64,000 bases of DNA from CAJQQK01 sp049116495 (GTDB taxonomy: Bacteria > Pseudomonadota > Alphaproteobacteria > Rhizobiales > Hyphomicrobiaceae), in the NCBI GenBank assembly GCA_049116495.1, contig JAGDYV010000074.1:1-64000 (forward strand), written 5' to 3'. A program made the position numbers and the translations under genes. The notes under the pieces were generated by a model, which saw nothing but the letters and a program-made list of their open reading frames with translations, was not told the origin of the DNA and searched no databases. Positions 1 to 8,596 of the stretch are shown one piece after another (the stretch's first letter is position 1; the number at the start of each line of letters is the position of its first letter).

Positions 1-1618
1 CGACCCAGAAGAAGATGATGTCGAAGCCGGTGACCAACGTGTTGGTCGGATAATATCGACTGACCTCCGGCGTCTGCTCCGGCCATCCCAGCGTCGAAAA
101 CGGCCAGAGTGCAGACGAAAACCAGGTATCGAGAACGTCTTCATCGCGCGTCAGCTCGACGCTCTTGCCGTAATGCGCATCCGCCAGCTGCTGGGCTTCT
201 GTGTCATCAAACGCGACAAAAACTTCACCGTCCGGCCCGTACCACGCCGGGATCTGATGCCCCCACCACAGCTGCCGTGAAATACACCACGGCTGGATAT
301 CTTCGAGCCAGCGAAAGTAATCGTTGGCATAGCGTTCCGGAATGAACCGCGTCTTGCCCGAACGCACTGCCTCAAGTGCCGGCTGTGCCAGTGTTTTGGC
401 ATCGACATACCACTGATCGGTGAGCCAGGGCTCGATGATCGCATCGCCGCGTTGTGCGTGCGGGACACTGTGCGTGTTGGGCTCGATTTTCTCCAGGTAG
501 CCCAATTTCTCCAGATCAGCGACAATCTGCTTGCGCGCCGCAAACCGGTCCATACCGCGATAGGCGTCAGGGATCGGATCGCCGTCGAGCAAATGCCCCG
601 TTGCATCGAAAATGTTGATGACATCGAGCCCCGTGCGCTTGCCGACATCCCAATCGTTGAAATCATGCGCCGGTGTAATCTTAACCGCACCTGTACCTTT
701 TTCAGGGTCGGCATAGCTGTCGCCGACAATCGGAATCGCCTTCTCGACCAGCGGCAAGGTCGCCTGCTTGCCGATCAGATGTCCGATCGACTCGTTCTCA
801 GGATGAATTGCAACGCCCGTGTCGCCAAGCATCGTTTCCGGCCGGGTCGTGCCGACCATCAAATACGTTGACGGATCGTTCGCATCATATGTCACGCCGG
901 CCAACGGATAACGGATCGTATACATGTGACCGCTCGGGTCACGGTCGAGTTGCTTGTTCAGCTTCGCCGCATCGAAGGCAACCGCATTGCCTTCCTTGTC
1001 GACAGCATCACGCGTCCAGCCAAACTTGCCGGTGTGATCGCGCGCTTCAACTTCGAGATCGGAAACCGCGGATTGGAATTCAGGATCCCAATTGACCAGG
1101 CGCTTGTCTTTGTAGATCAAACCCGCCCGGTGCAGGTCGACAAACACCTTGAGCACAGCTTTCGACAAGCCCTCATCCATTGTGAAGCGTTCACGGCTCC
1201 AATCACAGGATGCCCCAAGCCGCCTCAGCTGATTGGCAATCGTGCCGCCGGACTCAGCTTTCCACGCCCAGACTTTCTCCAGGAACTGCTCACGCCCCAA
1301 GTCCCGATAGCTGATCTGCCTTTCCGCAAGCTGCTGCGTCACGACCAGCTGCGTCGCGATCCCTGCATGATCGGTACCTGGCTGCCAAAGCACGTCGCGC
1401 CCGCGCATGCGCTCGAAGCGGCACAGCACATCCTGCAACGTATTGTTCAACGCATGGCCCATATGCAGCGAGCCGGTGACATTCGGCGGTGGAATGACAA
1501 TTGTATACGGATCGGCTCCGACACGCTCGGGACGGCCGCAGCGAAAAGCCTCCCTCGTCTCCCAAAGTCGACTGATGCGAGCTTCGGCTTCCCGTGGTTG
1601 GTACGATTTCTCAAGCAT
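1..1618 (-). CDS. valS: Valyl-tRNA synthetase, N-terminal 539 codons (3' end outside the window)
   Basis: Class I aminoacyl-tRNA synthetase that charges tRNA-Val in the cytoplasm. The reading frame starts at ATG 1618 (MLEKSYQPREAEARISRLWE) and runs off the left edge. The class I HIGH motif appears as HMGH at about residues 52-55, within PPPNVTGSLHMGHALN. The conserved NWDPEFQSAVSDLEVE stretch follows, and the last visible codons read VTGFDIIFFWV, which precedes the KMSKS loop in this family. About 60% of a normal ValS (roughly 900 residues) is present. It lies 128 bp downstream of the popZ-like gene on the same strand, the usual alphaproteobacterial order. Family identity is certain; the missing C-terminus cannot be judged. 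Confidence 0.96.
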   Translation of the reverse strand, partial: MLEKSYQPREAEARISRLWETREAFRCGRPERVGADPYTIVIPPPNVTGSLHMGHALNNTLQDVLCRFERMRGRDVLWQPGTDHAGIATQLVVTQQLAERQISYRDLGREQFLEKVWAWKAESGGTIANQLRRLGASCDWSRERFTMDEGLSKAVLKVFVDLHRAGLIYKDKRLVNWDPEFQSAVSDLEVEARDHTGKFGWTRDAVDKEGNAVAFDAAKLNKQLDRDPSGHMYTIRYPLAGVTYDANDPSTYLMVGTTRPETMLGDTGVAIHPENESIGHLIGKQATLPLVEKAIPIVGDSYADPEKGTGAVKITPAHDFNDWDVGKRTGLDVINIFDATGHLLDGDPIPDAYRGMDRFAARKQIVADLEKLGYLEKIEPNTHSVPHAQRGDAIIEPWLTDQWYVDAKTLAQPALEAVRSGKTRFIPERYANDYFRWLEDIQPWCISRQLWWGHQIPAWYGPDGEVFVAFDDTEAQQLADAHYGKSVELTRDEDVLDTWFSSALWPFSTLGWPEQTPEVSRYYPTNTLVTGFDIIFFWV

Positions 1619-1745
1619 TCGACGTGGCTTCCAACAGCAGATCCCTAGGGAAACCGGTGGTACGCCTGCCGGCAAGCGGCTGTCAACCGCTGCCAGGCCG
1701 CAAAGCGGCATGTAATGATAATCTGACCCGGTCCCGTACCGGCCG

Positions 1746-2936
1746 TCAGTTTTCCTGGGCTTTTCGCTCTTGGGCCAAACGAAGCATCTCAGCGTCCAAC
1801 CGCTTTTCGATGAGCGCCGGTAGATTGGCATCCAGCCATTCCCGAAGCATCGGTTTCAGAGCATCGGTCACAAGCGCTTCCAATGTCTTATTCTCACCCG
1901 AAGCGCTTGCCGGTGCCTTTGCCGACAGTATCGCCGCCGATGCGGCTGACTCCACAGACGTACCAATCGTCTCTTTCATCTCGGCTGCCGCAAGCACGGT
2001 TGCCGCCGGGCGTTCTGCCCCCGTCTGATTAACGGCAAGTTCCGGCGCCGAAGGTGGCTTCGCAGCACCCCCTTGTGCCGGTACGACCACTTCTAATCCA
2101 CGCTGCGACACGCCATCCGATGATTGCTCATGAAGCGGGCGCGGTTCCAACGGAATTTCTTGCTCACTCGGGCCACCGGCAGGATTGACTTTCGCAATCG
2201 GCGCACCAGTCTCAGTAGGCGCATCTGTCGACTTTGCGTCCCGCTGCGGGTTGACGTCAGTTGCAGGTGTCGAGACAGCCTCAACCTTCTCCGTTGAGCG
2301 GTTAGCTTCTTGAGGTTCAGGCGTCGCCGCCGCCGTGCCAATACTGATATCCAACAGGGCCTTCTCCGACCCTTTCGACTGGTTCCCAGAAGCGCCTTGT
2401 CCAAGCGCTGCCCCGGACGGCTCACTGTCTTGTGCCGGTTTTTTTGCCGTCGCCCCCTGCCCGGCCTCCGCCTTGAGCGCATCGATTTGTTCGGCAACTT
2501 CCATTCTCAGCGTCGGCTCTGGATTCAAAGCCATCGCGCCCTGGCCACCGCCATCCAGCGATGCCAATTTATTCTTTAAAGATCCACCCGATCCTCGATA
2601 GGTATCCTCGGAATCGAAAGGCCACGGCGTGCGCTCCAATTTTGCCCCGGCTCCATCGGGCGTCACTTTAGGATCGGGCGACGGCAATCCCGACGAATCA
2701 TTTGCGGCTGCCCTCTCGGCGCTCGGCTCCAAAATATCTGAGAGGTCGTCCGAGCGTTGCCCGTTCGAAGGAACCGTGCCGGCACCGCTCGAATCACGCC
2801 CCTCCAGGCCGTTGCCAGCGTCTGCCGAAACGTCACCATCACTCGGCGTTTGAACAGGTTCATCAGAGATAATACGGCGGATCGACGCCAGAATATCATC
2901 CATGCTCTGTCCGCTATCGTTCTGAGCCTCAGCCAT
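1746..2936 (-). CDS. popZ: PopZ-like polar organising protein (DUF2497)
   Basis: 396-residue acidic, Pro/Ala-rich protein. It has the two-ended layout of alphaproteobacterial PopZ: a short conserved N-terminus (SMDDILASIRRIISDEP, about residues 11-27), a long low-complexity linker, and a conserved helical C-terminus (LVTDALKPMLREWLDANLP followed by IEKRL). PopZ forms a cell-pole scaffold that anchors the ParB-parS complex. The linker here is longer than in Caulobacter PopZ (about 180 residues in total), as is common in Hyphomicrobiales. ATG 2936 is chosen over a start four codons upstream because GAGAGG lies just before it. Family assignment is firm from the termini and the tolC/valS neighbours; the polar scaffold role is inferred. 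Confidence 0.85.
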   Translation of the reverse strand: MAEAQNDSGQSMDDILASIRRIISDEPVQTPSDGDVSADAGNGLEGRDSSGAGTVPSNGQRSDDLSDILEPSAERAAANDSSGLPSPDPKVTPDGAGAKLERTPWPFDSEDTYRGSGGSLKNKLASLDGGGQGAMALNPEPTLRMEVAEQIDALKAEAGQGATAKKPAQDSEPSGAALGQGASGNQSKGSEKALLDISIGTAAATPEPQEANRSTEKVEAVSTPATDVNPQRDAKSTDAPTETGAPIAKVNPAGGPSEQEIPLEPRPLHEQSSDGVSQRGLEVVVPAQGGAAKPPSAPELAVNQTGAERPAATVLAAAEMKETIGTSVESAASAAILSAKAPASASGENKTLEALVTDALKPMLREWLDANLPALIEKRLDAEMLRLAQERKAQEN

Positions 2937-3117
2937 GTCACCTCTCACGTGCGTCGTTACACGTGCCCCTCACGATAGAAATAATTCGTGTCGTCTCCGC
3001 CAGGATACTGAAAGCTAGGTCGCATGCAAACGAACCTATGCACAAGTACCCTTTCCTCGCATTGCACAGCCTACCGTTATCAATGGCTATCTGATGGCAT
3101 TTGACGATAGTTCAAAC

Positions 3118-3147
3118 AAAAAAAGGGTGCGGGGATCACCCGCACCC
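3118..3147 (-). terminator. Intrinsic terminator after tolC
   Basis: Perfect 9-bp stem (GGGTGCGGG / CCCGCACCC) with a 5-nt loop. On the minus strand it is followed by seven T. It sits 25 bp after the tolC stop, separating tolC from the popZ-like gene. Confidence 0.9.
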
Positions 3148-3171
3148 TATCTCTCTACCGACATGGAAAAC

Positions 3172-4638
3172 CTATTTATAACTGCTCTTCTTGCCGTGGC
3201 TCTTCCAAACGTCCACCCGTTCGCGGCGACCGTCACGATGCGTGATGCTGATACCGAACCAGGCGCGACGCACATCAAAATAGTGCTCCTCCGCGTCATA
3301 AATCTTCTTCGTCAGGCCAAGTTCCTGCGACGTCAACCGACCCGTTGCAAGGATCAACGAATAGGCATTGACCACCAAATCACGCTTGGTCGAAACGAGG
3401 CTGACCTGTGAGTCCAGCAATTCTTGCTCAGCGTCCAGAACATCCAGCAGTGTCCGCTGACCAACCTTCTCTTCTTCCCGAACCCCCGCCAGCGCGATCC
3501 TGTTCGCCTTCACCTGAGATTGGTCAGACCGCAGCTGCGCACGAGAAGCATTCAACAGCGCCCAGGCAGCTACGGCAGCCTCACGAGCTTGCGTGCGAGC
3601 CTGCGCCACCAGCTGGATAGCCCGGACATGGAGATGTTTTGCCTGACGAACCTGCGCTCGGAGCGACCCACCCGTGTAGAGCGGCACATTAAGCTGGCCT
3701 ATCACACTCGCCGACTCTGTCGAATTGATACCTTCACTGGGCTGGTATCGTTTCTGCAACTGACCTTGCAATGTCACCGAAGGCAGCAACTGGCCCCAAA
3801 CTTGGTCTACGTTATAGCGTGCGGCCTGTTCATTGTAGAGCGCAGCCACAACCGTTGGCGCTTCGTTTGTGGCCCGACGCCGAGCCACCCCGATGGACTT
3901 TGGCAAAAGCCGTTCCGGCACATTCGCTGAACGAAGACGACTCGGTGGATTGCCAATCACACGCTCATAATTCGCACGTGACGTTTTCAACTGGGCACGG
4001 GCAGCATCCAAATCCGAGATCGAACGTGCACGCCGCGCACGAGATTGCGCAACATCGGTACGTGTCACCTCACCGGCCTCAAAACGCTCCTGCGTCGCTT
4101 TCAGGTTTTTCGTCAGAACACGAACATCATTTTCGCGCAGCCGAACAATCGCCTGATCTCGAACAACATTCATGTAGGCCGTCGCCGCCGCCAGCAGAAC
4201 AGTTTGCTCCGTACTGTGCAGCGTTGCCCGCCCTGATCGAACATTCGCCTCAGCGACATTCACGCCGTTTGTCGTTTGAAATCCGTCAAAAAGGTTTTGG
4301 TTGAGCGTTAGCCCGTAGCCTGAAGGTCGGCGCCCCGTACTTCCACCTGGACGCGTACGGGTATTGACCGCTCCCACATCCGCGGTCGCCGCAACCGTTG
4401 GCCGGTATCCAGATTTAGCCAGGGGCACCCCTTCATCAGTCGCGCGCAGATTAGCCCGCTCCGCTTCGATGTCCGGATTGAATTTATAAGCAGCCGCAAG
4501 GGCACCCCTCAGGGTCTCCGCCTGTGCCCCTGAAACGTGCGCAGCATCCAGCGCCAGCGCAGCAACGGATAAACTCAGCACTGCAATGAATGCGTGCCGG
4601 TTCCATTGGCCGTTTGTTTTTGCCCCGAGATCTCTCAA
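3172..4638 (-). CDS. tolC: TolC-family outer-membrane efflux protein
   Basis: Outer-membrane channel of type I secretion or RND efflux systems (TolC family, OEP repeats). It has an N-terminal signal segment (AFIAVLSLSVAALALDA, cleavage near AQA-ETL). The mature start is typical, LRGALAAAYKFNPDIEAERANL, with NLFDGF in the first OEP repeat and TQERFEAGEVTRTDVAQS in the helical barrel. The second OEP repeat has GQLNVPLYTGG and VGQRTLLDVLDAEQELLDSQ, ending in RDLVVNAYSLILATGRL. No in-frame ATG precedes the signal peptide. TTG 4638 is chosen because GGGGGA lies just upstream; TTG 4704 is possible. It sits between pcm and the popZ-like gene, as in many alphaproteobacteria. No inner-membrane partner is nearby, so the exported substrate is unknown. 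Confidence 0.9.
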   Translation of the reverse strand: MRDLGAKTNGQWNRHAFIAVLSLSVAALALDAAHVSGAQAETLRGALAAAYKFNPDIEAERANLRATDEGVPLAKSGYRPTVAATADVGAVNTRTRPGGSTGRRPSGYGLTLNQNLFDGFQTTNGVNVAEANVRSGRATLHSTEQTVLLAAATAYMNVVRDQAIVRLRENDVRVLTKNLKATQERFEAGEVTRTDVAQSRARRARSISDLDAARAQLKTSRANYERVIGNPPSRLRSANVPERLLPKSIGVARRRATNEAPTVVAALYNEQAARYNVDQVWGQLLPSVTLQGQLQKRYQPSEGINSTESASVIGQLNVPLYTGGSLRAQVRQAKHLHVRAIQLVAQARTQAREAAVAAWALLNASRAQLRSDQSQVKANRIALAGVREEEKVGQRTLLDVLDAEQELLDSQVSLVSTKRDLVVNAYSLILATGRLTSQELGLTKKIYDAEEHYFDVRRAWFGISITHRDGRRERVDVWKSHGKKSSYK

Positions 4639-5322
4639 AGTATCCCCCGTCGCCCTTGAAGATTGGCTATCACAAACGCGAATCCCCTTAGCTTGGCCAG
4701 GCAATTCTCAATCAGCTACCAACTACACTGATTCATCGATCTGTCGACATACAAATCAACAATCTGTCCCCGCAATACAAAGTCCATAATGTTATGTGGA
4801 TCTAAAACCACAGCACGCCCAAAACTAAACGAACTTCATCTCATTGATAGCAGAGCGCGACCGATCGGAGGTGACGAAAAAGCGTCGCCATCCGAGATTT
4901 GTTTCACTGATATATTTTTGCGGCCCCACGCCCTGAACGAACCCGGCTTAAGGGGACTCCAAAAAGAACGCCAATAGCGTAATCGATAGAAGTATAACTT
5001 GCTGTTACATCGACGTTTTTATCAGATGGCGACACATTCATCTAACGGTTGGAGCACGCCAACCGCAGTCGCGTTTTGCTTAAAAAGAGATATCCCGCAT
5101 GTCACCGCAACGACAGCTTCGTAAAATTTATGCACATATTGTGAACGACTTATTAACTAAATCCCTCCGCGAATGCGCCTCCACCGTTGGTGAGTTCACG
5201 ACATATAAGTTGATCGGGCCAACCAGGTTCAAACGGTCGTCAGAATCAAAACTCCGGCACGCCCGGCCTCGCGACCCGCCACGCACCATCAAAAGCCGCT
5301 GTGGCAATCCATAGATCGATGC
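4639..5322. other. 684-bp intergenic region upstream of tolC
   Basis: Lies between the end of pcm and the start of tolC, both on the minus strand. It must carry the tolC promoter and leader. Two short plus-strand frames (4789-4977 and 5099-5314) show no recognisable protein and no convincing ribosome site. The DNA is visibly AT-richer than its surroundings around 4970-5170. No structured RNA or repeat was recognised. Confidence 0.5.
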
Positions 5323-5994
5323 TCAGAATTCGAAAGCAACTTCACGCTCAAATGCAGGCAGCACGGGAGCCGTCGCCCCGATCTGCTCGAGTAAGGCAAA
5401 TCGCTCGCCGTCACGTTGCCATCGGACCAGACGCGTCACGCCGGATTGCCTTCGAATGGCAACCAAACGTCCACCGTCCTTCAACTGATCAAGAAGCCGC
5501 GTCGGCACCTCGTCAACGCCGCCATTGATCAGGATCGAGTCATAGGGGCCTTCGTTGGCGCACCCCTCTTCCAGTGCGCCATCAAGGGTCGCAGCGTTGC
5601 CAATTTCCTGTCCCTGCAGCGCCGCTTCCGCCCATGTCGCCAAGCCTTTGTCCGCCTCGATGCAAACAACGGTTTGTGCGATCTGCGAGAGCAGGGCGGC
5701 CTCGTACCCCGAACCTGTGCCGATCAGCAGCACAACATCGTTTGCCTCAAGCTCAAGGGCTTGGATCATCTGCGCGACCGTCCGCGGGGATAACACCATT
5801 CGATCCGAGACGACGCCTTCGATCGAACCAAGCGACAGCTCGCCGTCACTGTAGGCAACGCCTTGCAATGCCGGTGGTAGAAACGCCTCACGTGCCACCT
5901 CGAGCATCGCTGAGGTGATGCGGCGGTCGGTCAGGTCGCTTGGACGCACCTGACTTTCGACCATGTTCAGACGCTGCTCAGCGAAATCCACCAT
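5323..5994 (-). CDS. pcm: Protein-L-isoaspartate O-methyltransferase
   Basis: SAM-dependent methyltransferase that tags L-isoaspartyl residues in aged proteins for repair. The 223-residue product opens MVDFAEQRLNMVESQVRPSD, typical of the alphaproteobacterial Pcm group upstream of tolC. The SAM-binding glycine motif LLIGTGSGYEAALLSQ is at about residues 80-95, followed by acidic CIEAD; a usual bacterial Pcm has ETGSGYQTA here. The C-terminus (GGRLVAIRRQSGVTRLVRWQRD) also fits. An upstream ATG would add seven residues; ATG 5994 is preferred because it starts the conserved block. Some members of this branch lack demonstrated isoaspartate activity, so the substrate is inferred from the family. 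Confidence 0.85.
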   Translation of the reverse strand: MVDFAEQRLNMVESQVRPSDLTDRRITSAMLEVAREAFLPPALQGVAYSDGELSLGSIEGVVSDRMVLSPRTVAQMIQALELEANDVVLLIGTGSGYEAALLSQIAQTVVCIEADKGLATWAEAALQGQEIGNAATLDGALEEGCANEGPYDSILINGGVDEVPTRLLDQLKDGGRLVAIRRQSGVTRLVRWQRDGERFALLEQIGATAPVLPAFEREVAFEF

Positions 5995-6188
5995 AATTTC
6001 CCGTCCCTGCGGCAACGCGCCACCAATTTGTTCACCACTACTTCATTGCTGAAGAGTATCATTGCACGACTGTCCAGCCCTGTGATACATGCCCCGCTAC
6101 TGCAAACGCAAGCTGCCATCGCAGCACGGGCTCCAAGGTATGTGAATACTGGAAAAACTCAGGCACAACGCAGTCGAGAACAACGGTA

Positions 6189-6262
6189 GGCCACGTGGCG
6201 GAGTGGTTACGCAGCGGATTGCAAATCCGCGCACCCCGGTTCGATTCCGGGCGTGGCCTCCA
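6189..6262 (+). tRNA. tRNA-Cys (anticodon GCA), CCA encoded
   Basis: Full cloverleaf. The acceptor GGCCACG (6189-6195) pairs with CGTGGCC (6252-6258). The discriminator is T 6259, as expected for tRNA-Cys, followed by genomic CCA (6260-6262). The anticodon stem GCGGA/TCCGC encloses the loop TTGCAAA, with anticodon GCA at 6221-6223. The T arm contains GGTTCGATTCC. It converges on the acyl-CoA ligase gene, whose stop lies 5 bp downstream. Confidence 0.97.
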
Positions 6263-6266
6263 ATGT

Positions 6267-7895
6267 TCACGAACGCTTCTTCAAACGTCGCAAATCATGG
6301 GCACCTGCGGCCCGACGTGGATCAACGCCGTCGCCGAAAATCATGTGCTTGAGTACCTTCTGCGTCCCGGTGACCGGCAGCGTATCGACAAACACCACCC
6401 AGCCAGGTGCCTTGTAGTAGGCGAGCTCGCTGTAGCAAACATCAAACAGCCGTTGTGCCAAGATCGCATCCGCAGCCGCGTCCTGCGCCACGATGCACGC
6501 CAGCACTTCCTCATCCCGCATCTCATCTTCGACAGCCAGCACCGCCACCTGCGCCACACATGCATCCGCTTGCAGGACGGCCTCAACTTCGGCCGCAGCA
6601 ATATTTTCACCTGACCGGCGAATAATATTCTTCTTGCGATCGACGAAGTACAACATGCCGCTGGCATCCTGCCGGACCGTGTCGCCCGTGTGCCACCAAC
6701 CGCCACGCCACCCTTCTTCCGTCGCCTCGGGCTGGTTCAGATAACCAGAAAATGCGCCCTTACGCGGTGTCGCCGCCGAATGTCGAACGATCATTTCCCC
6801 AGATTCGCCAGGCATCACATCGCGATCTGTATCATCCACGACCCGCACCTCCAGGCCCGGCTGCGCCCTGCCGATCGCGCGCGTACCGACTTGTCGCGGC
6901 TCATGACTATCCACCAGGATGCGGCACATTTCCGTCATCCCCCATCCTTCGATCAACGCAATCCCAAACCGTTGCTCAAACGCCTGATGCAGCGTCGGCT
7001 CAACGCCCGCGCCAAACCCCCAACGCACATTGTGATCCATGTCGTCCGCCGACGGCGGCTCATTCATCAGAACCGGAATGATGACACCGAGATAGTGACA
7101 GCCCGTGGCGCCACACTCGCGGATCTCCCGCCACCACCGCGTACGGCTGAAGCGCTCCGGCACAATCATGCAGTTCCCGGTCAGGAGCATCCCGAAAAAC
7201 TCCACAATACCTGCATTCACATGAAATAACGGCAACGGGTTATAGACGCGTTCCCGGCCTTCTTCCAAGGTGAACTGACCGCCTCTCGTGGCATACCACG
7301 CTCCCAGGATGAGTTCGTATTCGTGGCTGAGGATGCACCCTTTCGGACGCCCCGTCGTCCCGGACGTGTAAAGCAAGCTCGACTCGGATAGAGCCGACAC
7401 GCCATGCCCCGCCGAGCCATCCACAGCCTCGGGAAACGCGGCAAACTCCAGTGCCTCATCATCCCAAATCACGCAAGGAATCTCCGCATCAGAAATCGCA
7501 ATGGCCTCCCGCATCAACTGTGCACGGTCCTTGCCAACGACACCAAGGCACGCACCTGAATCACTCAGGACGTAGGCCATCTCTGCCGGCCGATAATCGG
7601 GATTGATTGGCACCCACGAAATGCCAAGCGCATTGCAAGCGAGTTTAAGAAATAGCATCTCAGGTCGGTTTTCGAGCAGCACCGCGATCCGATGGCCGGA
7701 TCCATAACCGGCCGATTCCAATCGATCGACCAGCAAACGGACCAAAGCTGCAGCTTCAGCATACGTGCAAGTCCTACCTGCCGCGCGATAGGTCCGTTCC
7801 TCATTCGGCGGCACAACCATAAAGACATTGTCGCCATACTTTTCGACGGCCCGCTCAAACGCTTCCCCGATCGTCACGTCATCAACTTCGATCAT
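6267..7895 (-). CDS. AMP-forming acyl-CoA ligase (CaiC/crotonobetaine-CoA ligase-like)
   Basis: ANL-superfamily enzyme that activates a carboxylic acid via an acyl-adenylate and transfers it to CoA. The 542-residue product has the adenylate motif LLYTSGTTGRPKGCILSH at about residues 177-194, WGMTEM near residue 319, YFVDRKKNIIRRSGENIA in the hinge, and a C-terminal domain with PVTGTQKVLKH carrying the expected acyl-transfer lysine. The overall pattern is nearest to CaiC-like carnitine/crotonobetaine ligases, but the acid substrate cannot be read from sequence. ATG 7895 is chosen because the 29-codon upstream extension would run through the intrinsic terminator at 7966-7996. No carnitine genes lie nearby. 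Confidence 0.85.
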   Translation of the reverse strand: MIEVDDVTIGEAFERAVEKYGDNVFMVVPPNEERTYRAAGRTCTYAEAAALVRLLVDRLESAGYGSGHRIAVLLENRPEMLFLKLACNALGISWVPINPDYRPAEMAYVLSDSGACLGVVGKDRAQLMREAIAISDAEIPCVIWDDEALEFAAFPEAVDGSAGHGVSALSESSLLYTSGTTGRPKGCILSHEYELILGAWYATRGGQFTLEEGRERVYNPLPLFHVNAGIVEFFGMLLTGNCMIVPERFSRTRWWREIRECGATGCHYLGVIIPVLMNEPPSADDMDHNVRWGFGAGVEPTLHQAFEQRFGIALIEGWGMTEMCRILVDSHEPRQVGTRAIGRAQPGLEVRVVDDTDRDVMPGESGEMIVRHSAATPRKGAFSGYLNQPEATEEGWRGGWWHTGDTVRQDASGMLYFVDRKKNIIRRSGENIAAAEVEAVLQADACVAQVAVLAVEDEMRDEEVLACIVAQDAAADAILAQRLFDVCYSELAYYKAPGWVVFVDTLPVTGTQKVLKHMIFGDGVDPRRAAGAHDLRRLKKRS

Positions 7896-7965
7896 CGCAC
7901 CACTCACTTCATCACCAACGGCCCAGCATAGCCCTTCCAACCAAGTGTTACCGGCCGCTTCAAAC

Positions 7966-7996
7966 AAAAAAAGACCCGGCAATTTCTTGCCAGGCC
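7966..7996 (-). terminator. Intrinsic terminator after the small secreted protein gene
   Basis: On the minus strand GGCCTGGCAA, loop GAAA, TTGCCGGGTC form a 10-bp stem (two G-U pairs) followed by TTTTTTT. It lies 28 bp after the stop at 8024. Confidence 0.85.
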
Positions 7997-8023
7997 CAAT
8001 CTGATCCTACAATTGATCAAAAT

Positions 8024-8347
8024 CTAAAAGCGATGCTTCAGCGTGCCACGAATGCGAAGCCCATCGGTATCCGGTTCATCTTCCTGCGGCGTCACCGCTT
8101 GTGCCTGACCATCGCCATAAAGAAGTTCCAATCCGAAATCGAGCTTCGGCAGCACTCCAAGCGTCCCCAGTCCGGGAATACGAACTTCCGCGCCACCGCT
8201 TCCAGAACCCAAGGGTTTTCCAGGCGACAACTCCAACGCCTTTCCAGTTTTGCCCTGCCCCGCACCCGGCGATGTTTTTTCAAACGCCTGTGCGGACCCG
8301 ACAGCCAGAAAACAGGTCACCATCGCGACTAATATACGTCTCATCAT
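8024..8347 (-). CDS. Small secreted protein, unknown function
   Basis: 107-residue protein with a clear Sec signal peptide (MMRRILVAMVTCFLAVGSAQA, cleavage before FEK). The mature part is Gly/Ser/Pro-rich (GAGQGKTGKALELSPGKPLGSGS), then GLGTLGVLPKLDFGLELLYG, ending GLRIRGTLKHRF. The alternating hydrophobic C-terminus finishing in Phe resembles an outer-membrane beta-strand signal, but the protein is too short for a barrel on its own. It has its own downstream terminator, so it is probably monocistronic. No family is confidently recognised; an outer-membrane or periplasmic location is inferred. Confidence 0.7.
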   Translation of the reverse strand: MMRRILVAMVTCFLAVGSAQAFEKTSPGAGQGKTGKALELSPGKPLGSGSGGAEVRIPGLGTLGVLPKLDFGLELLYGDGQAQAVTPQEDEPDTDGLRIRGTLKHRF

Positions 8348-8542
8348 TCCAGGACCTAACCATGCTTGCGAACGACATATGCCGCCGCCACTTACCTCAT
8401 AATTCAGCTAACAGAGTCTGCCTAGTACGGTTAAGACCGCCTGAACATTTCAAAGAACAAGTGTGTTCGATAAACAATGTTGCGCGAAAGCATCGCCGAA
8501 GTGCAACTGCGCCCCTATCCCCATCATCCTCAAACGTCCAAC

Positions 8543-8570
8543 AAAAAAGGGAGGCCGAAGCCTCCCTTTT
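8543..8570. terminator. Bidirectional-looking intrinsic terminator after the first porin
   Basis: GGGAGGC, loop CGAA, GCCTCCC form a perfect 7-bp stem. Six T follow on the minus strand and four T on the plus strand. It lies 27 bp after the porin stop at 8597, so its main role is ending that minus-strand transcript. Confidence 0.9.
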
Positions 8571-8596
8571 CCTAACTTATCTGCTCTAATGCGTCA

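Noticed and set aside
151..729. Minus- and plus-strand frames over the first 1.6 kb (for example 151-729 minus, 926-1648 plus)
   Set aside because: All overlap the valS reading frame, which carries the conserved synthetase motifs.
4789..5314. Small plus-strand frames (62 and 71 residues) upstream of tolC
   Set aside because: No recognisable protein, weak or absent ribosome sites; treated as intergenic.
7896..7982. 29-codon N-terminal extension of the acyl-CoA ligase
   Set aside because: It would run through the intrinsic terminator of the upstream gene, and the conserved protein starts at MIEVDD.
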